Shown here in pieces: positions 1-4,941 of a stretch of DNA of 10,286 nucleotides. Position numbers and translations under genes: made by a program. Numbering within the stretch: the first letter of the stretch is position 1; every line of letters begins with the position of its first letter. The notes under the pieces were generated by a model. That model had not been told where the DNA came from, searched no databases, and was given only the letters and a program-made list of their open reading frames with translations. Source of the stretch: an uncultured Desulfobulbaceae bacterium (GTDB lineage Bacteria > Desulfobacterota > Desulfobulbia > Desulfobulbales > Desulfobulbaceae); the NCBI GenBank assembly GCA_945787305.1, contig CALZIH010000071.1, positions 1 to 10,286 of the forward strand, written 5' to 3'.

Positions 1-1
1 A

Positions 2-514
2 GGAGATGACGCCGAGATACTGACAAGTGGAGGGAGCGGTACCTGGAGCAGTATGAACAGCAGCGCCTTGAGTTCTCTTCGTTTTTGGAGTATCTGGGGC
101 AGTTCCGGTGATAATGTCTACGCCGTCGGGCATACGGATGAAATGCTGGGCTCAAATGAATCTCAGATTGTCCACTTTGACGGTACTTCCTGGCAGAGCG
201 ATTTTTATAGTTACAATGTTTTGCCTGCACAATACATGAATGCAGTATGGGGGCGTTCTCAATCAGATCTTTTCACCTTCGGTTCCCTGTCCTTTCGTAA
301 TGACGGGTGTTCATCCGGTTGGGAAAAAATGAATATACCAGGCATTCCTCCACTTGAAAGTGCATGGGGCATAGAAGGTGCAGATGGCGTGTACTATGTC
401 TTTGGTGTGGCAGATCTAGGTCAAGCCGTCTACCAGTTTACAATTACTGCTGACAGAAAATGTCCGTCATCCCCTTGGAATTTGTTCTTGCCTGCAATCC
501 TTAACGGCAAATGA
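2..514 (+). CDS. C-terminal part of a W-G-S repeat, beta-propeller-like protein (5' truncated by window edge)
   Basis: The frame is open from base 2, so the first in-frame ATG (53) is probably internal and the true start lies outside the window. About 170 residues remain. Three repeat units are visible, each built on an aromatic-small-W-G core: FWSIWGSSGDNVYAVG, then AVWGRSQSDLFTFG, then SAWGIEGADGVYYVFG. Each is followed by a strand-rich stretch such as IVHFDGTSW. Such blades are common in large secreted or cell-surface proteins of Desulfobacterota and Myxococcota and suggest a beta-propeller; this is family knowledge, not a demonstrated function. The protein ends in CPSSPWNLFLPAILNGK, a short hydrophobic tail separate from the repeats. 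Two cysteines (in NDGCSSGW and RKCPSSPW) could form a disulfide if exported. No catalytic motif is seen, and the substrate or partner is unknown. Nothing downstream on the same strand looks co-transcribed. Confidence 0.75.
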   Translation, partial: GDDAEILTSGGSGTWSSMNSSALSSLRFWSIWGSSGDNVYAVGHTDEMLGSNESQIVHFDGTSWQSDFYSYNVLPAQYMNAVWGRSQSDLFTFGSLSFRNDGCSSGWEKMNIPGIPPLESAWGIEGADGVYYVFGVADLGQAVYQFTITADRKCPSSPWNLFLPAILNGK

Positions 515-515
515 T

Positions 516-549
516 GGCTATCGAGTTGATAGAATATCCTTTTTCTTTC
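516..549 (+). terminator. weak terminator candidate after the propeller gene
   Basis: Directly after the stop codon, CTATC (518-522) pairs with GATAG (528-532) across the loop GAGTT. A few bases later comes a T-rich run (cctttttcttt). The stem is short and AT-rich and the T-run is not immediately adjacent, so termination here is only a guess. Confidence 0.25.
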
Positions 550-575
550 AAAAGGTCGAACGAGAGTAATGGTTA

Positions 576-607
576 CCTGTATTTTAAGGCTACCTTAAAA
601 AAACAGG
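576..607. repeat. strong AT-rich hairpin in the 515-751 intergenic region
   Basis: Bases 576-589 (CCTGTATTTTAAGG) and 593-607 (CCTTAAAAAAACAGG) are inverted copies differing only by an extra base and one A/T discrepancy, around a CTA loop. No T-run follows on either strand, so it is not a textbook intrinsic terminator. It could be a convergent-gene terminator variant, an mRNA 3'-end stabiliser or a decayed mobile-element end. The rest of 515-751 shows no coding sequence that I can support. Confidence 0.5.
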
Positions 608-751
608 ATTCTAGTACGAGATCTGCTAAGCGTAGACTCCGAGGCATGCGGTTTGACTAGTAACGTTTGAGCTTCATCTTACTCGATCCAACCGTCCATT
701 TTTCTAACCGGAATAAACCTGCAGAGTGAATCTGGTAGCCCAAGCCCAAAG

Positions 752-967
752 CTACTCCATCATATGCACCCGTTCACAGTCGGGGCAGATCCAGGTGGGA
801 CCATTACTTATACCCCATTTGTTTTCGGCAAAACATTCCGGGCAAATTTCAAAGCCACAGGTGCAGCTCCAGCAAAAGGGTTTCTGCTCTTTGCAGCAAT
901 GACAGCGATATTCTTTTTTCCTGCGTCGTCGCCCTCTTCGATTTTGCTCTGATTTTTCAGCACTCAT
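752..967 (-). CDS. small Cys-rich zinc-ribbon-like protein, 71 aa
   Basis: A basic N-terminus (NRRGRRRRKK, residues 9-18) precedes ten cysteines in the last 50 residues: C22, C24, C25, C32, C35, C37, C42, C45, C61 and C64. They make three CxxC pairs (32/35, 42/45, 61/64) plus a CxCC cluster, enough ligands for two structural zinc ions. Tryptophans in FCWSC, KWG and TWICPDC are set like those of small ribbon proteins I associate with Desulfobacterota, but I cannot name a family. The basic tail would suit nucleic-acid or ribosome contact; that is inference. The only usable start is ATG at 967. No Shine-Dalgarno sequence precedes it, and TATAAT lies just five bases upstream, so the transcript may be leaderless. 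The gene is downstream of cutA on the same strand but separated from it by repeat copy A. The cysteine spacing makes a chance open frame unlikely. Confidence 0.75.
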   Translation of the reverse strand: MSAEKSEQNRRGRRRRKKEYRCHCCKEQKPFCWSCTCGFEICPECFAENKWGISNGPTWICPDCERVHMME

Positions 968-990
968 AATAGATTATAAAAAGCAAAAGG

Positions 991-1090
991 TTGTCGGTGT
1001 CGTAAAAAGCCTCGCCACCGACGGCGGAAAGATTATAACTCGTTGTAATTCCCTACAGTGTAAACAGCGTTTTTTGACTTATTACGAGTC
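991..1090 (+). repeat. dispersed intergenic repeat, copy A
   Basis: This segment aligns over its whole length with 4141-4250 in the same orientation. Both start with TTGTCGGT, share TGCGGAAAGAT-like and TAACTC.TTG cores and a GTGTAAAC/GTGCAAAC block, and end in a pyrimidine run, then GACT.-.TTAC.AGTC. The first 40 bases match at about 31 positions ungapped; copy B carries roughly 10 extra bases in the middle. The ends are imperfect inverted repeats (GTCGTAAAAAGCC near the left, GACTTATTACGAGTC at the right). An inner hairpin pairs GTCGGTG (993-999) with CACCGAC (1016-1022). It fills most of the gap between cutA and the Cys-rich gene and looks like a MITE- or REP-type element. No transposase is present. 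Confidence 0.65.
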
Positions 1091-1098
1091 CTTCAAGG

Positions 1099-1419
1099 TT
1101 AGGCTTGGCGTAATTCACCAGTTAACCACTCAAGGTAGCTTTTGTTTCCCTTGAGTACTGGTGTTGCCAGTATTTCCGGCACTTCATACGGATGAGCCTG
1201 GGTAATTGCGGCCTGCAGCCTATCAAATAGGTCATCACGGGTTTTCATGACACAAAGAAATTCGTCGCTCTTTTCAACATTGCCTTGCCAATGATACATC
1301 GAATTGCACTGCGTTATCTGCACACACCCGGCAAGTCGTTGTTCAAGCATCTGCCGGGCCAAAGCCTCTGCTTGTTCCCTTGTTTCAACCGTGGTTGCGA
1401 CCTGAAGATATGAAGGCAT
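1099..1419 (-). CDS. cutA: CutA family divalent-cation tolerance protein
   Basis: CutA forms trimers of ferredoxin-like subunits. It was linked genetically to copper and other divalent-metal tolerance in E. coli, but its biochemical role remains unsettled. The protein shows the family hallmarks: an N-terminal strand (YLQVATTV), the LAGCVQI strand containing C32, Y42 and W44 of MYHWQG, the HPYEVPEI signature (76-83) and the C-terminal YLEWLTGELR (95-104). At 106 residues it has the usual length. An ATG at 1437 would add six residues, but that codon is part of ATGGAGGGG, whose GGAGGGG is a strong ribosome-binding site nine bases from the ATG at 1419, so I start the gene there. It diverges from coaX across a shared 162-bp upstream region. 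No signal peptide is present, so the product should be cytoplasmic. Confidence 0.93.
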   Translation of the reverse strand: MPSYLQVATTVETREQAEALARQMLEQRLAGCVQITQCNSMYHWQGNVEKSDEFLCVMKTRDDLFDRLQAAITQAHPYEVPEILATPVLKGNKSYLEWLTGELRQA

Positions 1420-1581
1420 TGCTCGATTCCCCTCCATTTGATTTATTTGAGGATTCTGTACAACGCCATCGTATCAGACTGGATTTTTTTTCTCCAGTGG
1501 AATATCTTTCATATCCGTAGCATTCAGTTACACCATAACGGTGGAACCGGAAAACACATTATCATCCTTGGGTTAGATTCC
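1420..1581. other. divergent intergenic region between cutA and coaX
   Basis: The region holds the cutA ribosome-binding site (GGAGGGG, read on the minus strand, 1429-1435) and presumably promoters for both genes. A small inverted repeat, ACTGGA (1478-1483) with TCCAGT (1493-1498), encloses a T8C loop. An open frame extends coaX leftwards to a TTG at 1438, but its residues do not resemble the pantothenate kinase family. No -35/-10 pair with good spacing stood out. Confidence 0.4.
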
Positions 1582-2376
1582 ATGCTTCTCACTGTCGATG
1601 TAGGCAATTCTCACACCGTAAGCGGTGTCTTTCAAGGCGACCGGATGCTGGCAAATTGGCGTCTCAAATCTGATCGTGACCGAACCGCCGATGAGTTGGC
1701 CATTCGTTACCACAGTCTTTTTCAAATGGCTGATATCAAACCGGAAAACATATCCGGTTTTATTGTATCTTCTGTGGTTCCGACCCTGGAAACGGCCTGG
1801 TTGGCCTATGCCGACAAGTACTATGCCCGACAGTTGCGGTGTAAGCCTCTGGCCGTGTCCCATCTTACCGATACAGGTATTTCAGTGGCAACCGAAAACC
1901 CGGCCGAAGTCGGTGCAGATCGTATTGTCAATGCCGTAGCAGCCTGGGAAATGTACAGGGACAGCCTAATAGTTATCGATTTTGGGACTGCCATCACTTT
2001 TGACTGCGTTAACGGGAAGCGAGAGTATGTTGGCGGAACAATCCATCCGGGAATTGGCATCTCCCTTGATGCCCTTGCCGGGCGTACTGCGAAACTGCCT
2101 CGTGTTGATATCGACACAATACCAGAAGACAAAATAGGACGGACCACAAGTTCAGCCATTCATTCCGGCATGCTGTATGGTTTTGGCGGCCTGGTGGACC
2201 GAATGGTCGATATCCTTTCCCGTGAATTGGAACCTGAGAGGGAGCGGATACATACCGTTGCCACCGGTGGTATGGCACACCTGATAGAACCTTTTACCAG
2301 AACCATTGACGTTATCAATCCCCAGCTTACCTTGCAAGGATTACGGCTCATCCATGACAAAAATTGTAATTCCTGA
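1582..2376 (+). CDS. coaX: type III pantothenate kinase
   Basis: CoaX phosphorylates pantothenate to 4'-phosphopantothenate with ATP, the first step of coenzyme A synthesis. It is an ASKHA-fold enzyme unrelated to CoaA and insensitive to CoA feedback. The 264-residue protein has the family landmarks in order: the nucleotide-binding loop DVGNSHT (6-12), SSVVPTL (63-69), the pantothenate-site GADRIVNAVAA (111-121), IDFGTAITFD with D133 (132-141), GGTIHPGIGIS (151-161), TGG (228-230) and the terminal NPQLTLQGL (246-254). The ATG at 1582 starts MLLTVDVGNS, exactly where family members begin, although no clear Shine-Dalgarno sequence precedes it. Its 3' end overlaps ldcA by 23 bases, so the two are probably translated from one message. 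Length and motifs look intact, and I expect a functional enzyme. Confidence 0.95.
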   Translation: MLLTVDVGNSHTVSGVFQGDRMLANWRLKSDRDRTADELAIRYHSLFQMADIKPENISGFIVSSVVPTLETAWLAYADKYYARQLRCKPLAVSHLTDTGISVATENPAEVGADRIVNAVAAWEMYRDSLIVIDFGTAITFDCVNGKREYVGGTIHPGIGISLDALAGRTAKLPRVDIDTIPEDKIGRTTSSAIHSGMLYGFGGLVDRMVDILSRELEPERERIHTVATGGMAHLIEPFTRTIDVINPQLTLQGLRLIHDKNCNS

Positions 2377-3316
2377 TCCGCCCCCTTTTCTACCGGATCG
2401 GCTGCAGCAGGGGGACACCATTGGTCTTTTCTGCCCTGCCGGTCCAATACGAAATCTGGAGCATGTTGAGGAGGGAATACGCTGTTTACAAGAGATGGGA
2501 TTTACAATTAAGTTACTGGAAAAGTTACAGGTGCAGGGCAACAATGACACCTACCTCGCTGCATCCGATGCTACTCGAGCCCGTGGGTTACATGCCCTAT
2601 GGGCAGACAAAGAGGTTAAAGCACTGATGGCTGTTCGTGGGGGCTACGGTTGCCTGCGCATTCTTGACCAGCTTGATTTCAACTTTTTCCGAGCAAACCC
2701 AAAGCTGCTTATCGGTTTTTCCGACCTCACAGCCCTGCTGGCTGCCAACTTTACAACCACTGGCCTGATTGGGTTGCATGGCCCCGTTGTATCCTCCCTG
2801 GCACAAACCGATACGGAATCACAAGATCGTTTGTATTCCTTGTTGACCGGCTCCTACCTGCCATATTTCCTGGAGGATAGAGAGAAGGTACTCAGGCCTG
2901 GAGCTGGCACAGGCCCAATCATTGCCGGTAACCTAACCACACTGACCCACTTAATCGGCACGCCATGGGAACCCGCACTTACCGGATCCATCTTGCTCAT
3001 CGAGGATACCGGTGAACCAATGTACAGGATTGACCGCCTGCTTACCCATCTTGGTTGCTCTGGTCGATTAGCAGATTTGGCAGGCTTGATTTTTGGTAGC
3101 TTTGACAGCGGTAACGGTCAGGGCACAGTTGAGCGTTTGCAAGACGAACTGTTTGAACGAATTACGCAATTGACAGACAAGTATAATTATCCAATCTGGG
3201 TTGATTTTCCGATCGGCCACCTCACGCAGAATCAGGCCATTTTCTTTGGGATGAAAGCCTCCATGGACAGTGAACAGGCAGTACTGACTCTACTACCTGA
3301 CGTATTAACAGGATGA
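2354..3316 (+). CDS. ldcA: LD-carboxypeptidase, peptidase family S66 (muramoyltetrapeptide carboxypeptidase)
   Basis: LdcA cleaves the terminal D-Ala from murein tetrapeptides in the cytoplasm during peptidoglycan recycling. The 320-residue protein matches the family: FCPAGPI near the N-terminus (26-32), the RGGYG loop (95-99), nucleophile S123 in GFSD, E217 in LLIEDTGEPMYRIDR and H289 in IGHLTQN, completing the Ser-Glu-His triad. No signal peptide is seen, as expected for the cytoplasmic enzyme. A longer frame would begin at a TTG at 2306; I prefer ATG 2354, which has AAGGA (2336-2340) upstream at a rather long 13-base spacing and gives a family-like N-terminus. It overlaps the coaX end by 23 bases in another frame and is followed after 14 bases by a membrane protein. 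S66 also contains microcin C-type self-immunity peptidases (MccF), so a different substrate is possible; housekeeping recycling is simpler. Confidence 0.92.
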   Translation: MTKIVIPDPPPFLPDRLQQGDTIGLFCPAGPIRNLEHVEEGIRCLQEMGFTIKLLEKLQVQGNNDTYLAASDATRARGLHALWADKEVKALMAVRGGYGCLRILDQLDFNFFRANPKLLIGFSDLTALLAANFTTTGLIGLHGPVVSSLAQTDTESQDRLYSLLTGSYLPYFLEDREKVLRPGAGTGPIIAGNLTTLTHLIGTPWEPALTGSILLIEDTGEPMYRIDRLLTHLGCSGRLADLAGLIFGSFDSGNGQGTVERLQDELFERITQLTDKYNYPIWVDFPIGHLTQNQAIFFGMKASMDSEQAVLTLLPDVLTG

Positions 3317-3330
3317 CCTAATTCCCCACT

Positions 3331-3984
3331 ATGATAAAACGCTACCTTGCTACTTTAGGCGGTTTTTTACTTCTGACCGCAATCTACCTGGCCACCCTTT
3401 TGCCCCTGCTGCTTGTTCGGGCAGATGTAACCAGTGCAACGTTTTTGAGGTCAATGACTGTTTGGGGCCTGTTGGCCCTATTTTCACTTGGGCCTGCACT
3501 TTCGTTTCTTATCAAAAGAATCTGGTTTTTCAGGGGCAAAGGGCAGGCTGTCGCCTTACATGAGTTGCGACAACACCTGTTAGCCATCAATGAGATACAC
3601 TGTCCGGTCCGAGTAAAAGAAAAAGGCAAACGACTGATCGTGGAGTGGCGTTATGATGATCCTGAATGGTGTGAATATATGGCCGCTGCAAATGTTACCA
3701 GGTTGTATGAAGTGCTTCTGGGTTTGGATGAAAGCACCAACACCGTTACCTTTTCAGATCGAGGACGCAAGATCGATCTTTCGCTTTGTCCAATTCGTAT
3801 TAAAACCGGATTTCTTTCCCGTCCCAGGCTGTTTTTCGGCATTAAGATCGGAAAAGACCGAGGTGTAAACCAGTATTCAATGGTGAGGCCAACAGATTTC
3901 CGCTTCAAAGCCCAAGAAATCAAAACGCCCATTGTCAATACCATTCTTGGACACGGCTGGAATGTTCGCTTTTCCCTGCTATAA
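3331..3984 (+). CDS. unrecognised protein with two N-terminal membrane segments, 217 aa
   Basis: I do not recognise this family. Residues about 6-29 (LATLGGFLLLTAIYLATLLP and on) and about 42-61 (SMTVWGLLALFSLGPALSF) are hydrophobic and should cross the inner membrane twice. The remaining 150 or so residues, beginning IKRIWFFRGKGQAV, are soluble and, by the positive-inside rule (KR and RGK after the second segment), probably cytoplasmic. This part includes VEWRYDDPEWCEYM and a charged strand-rich region, and ends in GHGWNVRFSLL. No catalytic or metal-binding signature stands out. The ATG lies 14 bases after the ldcA stop with no terminator between, so it is likely the third gene of a coaX-ldcA unit, although no good ribosome-binding site precedes it. 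Codon use looks like that of its neighbours. Function unknown; a role in the envelope would be only guilt by association with ldcA. Confidence 0.8.
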   Translation: MIKRYLATLGGFLLLTAIYLATLLPLLLVRADVTSATFLRSMTVWGLLALFSLGPALSFLIKRIWFFRGKGQAVALHELRQHLLAINEIHCPVRVKEKGKRLIVEWRYDDPEWCEYMAAANVTRLYEVLLGLDESTNTVTFSDRGRKIDLSLCPIRIKTGFLSRPRLFFGIKIGKDRGVNQYSMVRPTDFRFKAQEIKTPIVNTILGHGWNVRFSLL

Positions 3985-4140
3985 GGCTATTTTGTGTATA
4001 TGGCCTCAAATTCCAGACAGATTTTTCCCCTATTTCTTGATCATCCCTCACCTGTTCCTCTAATAGCAAGCTGCAATGCAAAACTGCTTTTCGAAATTTC
4101 ATTTTTTCATCATAGAGGAAAAATGCGATAGAAATATCAT
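3985..4140. other. left part of the 390-bp non-coding region before perR
   Basis: No gene is supported here. It is AT-rich and includes the hairpin CATTTTT (4100-4106) with AAAAATG (4119-4125), separated by a 12-base loop, and the small stem-loop GATA-GAAA-TATC (4127-4138). A GGC/GCC pairing just after the stop (3985-4005) is too loose to call a terminator. Repeat copy B follows immediately. Confidence 0.4.
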
Positions 4141-4250
4141 TTGTCGGTATCGGAAAAATCCAAGTCCTCGACTGCGGAAAGATACCAAGGAACCCCTAAC
4201 TCTTTGAATTTTCCTTGAGTGCAAACGGCTTTTTGGACTGTTTACAAGTC
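4141..4250 (+). repeat. dispersed intergenic repeat, copy B
   Basis: This is the same family as 991-1090 and in the same orientation: TTGTCGGTATCGGAAAAATC at the left, CTGCGGAAAGAT, then TAACTCTTTGAATT, GAGTGCAAACGGC and TTTGGACTGTTTACAAGTC at the right end. Compared with copy A it has about 10 extra bases around 4184-4195 and scattered substitutions, and the left inner hairpin is degraded (GTCGGTA against TCCTCGAC). It lies about 125 bases upstream of perR, outside the candidate promoter. Confidence 0.65.
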
Positions 4251-4305
4251 AATTTTATTTACAATAACCCAAAAGGCTGTCATACGGGCTGAGGAGTAAA
4301 CGATA

Positions 4306-4334
4306 TTGACAAGCAAAGAAAACTTTTTTAATCT
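4306..4334 (+). promoter_or_regulatory. candidate sigma70 promoter of perR
   Basis: A perfect -35 hexamer TTGACA lies at 4306-4311. The -10 could be TTTAAT (4327-4332, spacer 15) or TAATCT (4329-4334, spacer 17). A start near 4341 would leave a leader of about 35 bases before ATG 4375. The -35 is convincing; the -10 is ordinary. Confidence 0.45.
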
Positions 4335-4349
4335 TACTTAAGAATGAAT
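4330..4349. promoter_or_regulatory. possible autoregulatory operator (dyad) at the perR promoter
   Basis: An inverted repeat centred on CTTAAG (4337-4342) pairs at seven of ten positions over 20 bases and overlaps the candidate -10 and start site, where a self-repressing regulator would bind. It does not match the Bacillus PerR or E. coli Fur box consensus, so the assignment is inference from position alone. Confidence 0.25.
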
Positions 4350-4374
4350 TGTATATAGAAAGTTTTTGCCATAT

Positions 4375-4839
4375 ATGACTATTGTAACAACCGACAAACA
4401 GCAAGTTGCCCAGCTCAAAGATATCTTTAAGCGAGCCGGCATTAAACTTACCCATCAACGGTTGGAAGTTTACAGTGCGATGACGTCTGCCGACGATCAT
4501 CCCTCTGCGGAAACCATCTATTTGAGACTACAGAAAAAAATTCCTACCATTGCCCTTGATACAATATATAGGACGCTAACAACCTTTGAAGAACTTGGTC
4601 TCGTCAAAAAGTTGCACCTCATGGGCGAAAGAACCCTTTTCGATGCCAATTTGCACCAACATCATCATTTTGTCTGCAACCGATGTCAGGCCATACATGA
4701 TATCTACTGGCCGGAATTCGACAATTCCGTTCTTCCAGATCCAGCCGATGTAATGGGCCTGGCTCACTCCAGGCACATCGAATTACGCGGAGTTTGTACA
4801 CGCTGCATGGAAGAGCTTGATGACCAAAAAAAACCATGA
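4375..4839 (+). CDS. perR: Fur-family transcriptional regulator, PerR type
   Basis: This is a 154-residue, two-domain metalloregulator. The N-terminal winged helix runs to about residue 82, with LTHQRLEVY (25-33) and recognition helix DTIYRTL (62-68). The C-terminal dimerisation domain carries a structural Cys4 zinc site: C101/C104 (VCNRC) and C141/C144 (VCTRC). The regulatory ligands line up by spacing with Bacillus PerR: H42, D90, H96, H98 and D109 for H37, D85, H91, H93 and D104. An Asp at the D104 position is the feature tied to iron-dependent peroxide sensing, while Fur has Glu there. The expected role is repression of peroxide-defence genes until Fe(II)-catalysed histidine oxidation releases the protein. 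A TTG at 4366 would add three residues; ATG 4375 looks better, although its ribosome site (GAAAG) is weak. No rubrerythrin or catalase gene is nearby. Zur or plain Fur function cannot be excluded from sequence alone. Confidence 0.85.
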   Translation: MTIVTTDKQQVAQLKDIFKRAGIKLTHQRLEVYSAMTSADDHPSAETIYLRLQKKIPTIALDTIYRTLTTFEELGLVKKLHLMGERTLFDANLHQHHHFVCNRCQAIHDIYWPEFDNSVLPDPADVMGLAHSRHIELRGVCTRCMEELDDQKKP

Positions 4840-4941
4840 GAACGCACCTATTAACCTGGGAGGGTATTTATTGAAAAATATACACACGTTTGCAGGTTTT
4901 TTTATTGTAACGTGAGGCCTTGAACCTCTTTAAGGGAGGAT
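4840..4941. other. intergenic region between perR and the sensor kinase
   Basis: It contains a T7 run (about 4897-4903) preceded only by a weak structure, and a small GAGG/CCTC stem (4913-4927). Directly before the kinase there is a strong purine ribosome-binding site, GGGAGG (4934-4939). I cannot make a firm terminator or promoter call. Confidence 0.3.

Noticed and set aside
764..952. 62-codon plus-strand open frame
   Set aside because: It lies antisense to the Cys-rich gene, has low-complexity residues, and the minus-strand frame carries paired CxxC motifs.
973..1001. TATAAT-based promoter for the Cys-rich gene
   Set aside because: The -10 is perfect but the bases at -35 (GACACC region) do not match, so I mention it only with the gene and do not call a promoter.
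1438..1581. N-terminal extension of coaX from a TTG codon
   Set aside because: The 48 extra residues have no resemblance to the family, while ATG 1582 begins exactly at the conserved MLLTVDVGN start.
2354..3316. ldcA as an MccF-type immunity peptidase of a microcin system
   Set aside because: There is no precursor peptide, adenylating enzyme or transporter nearby, and the neighbour is coaX. Housekeeping murein recycling is simpler.
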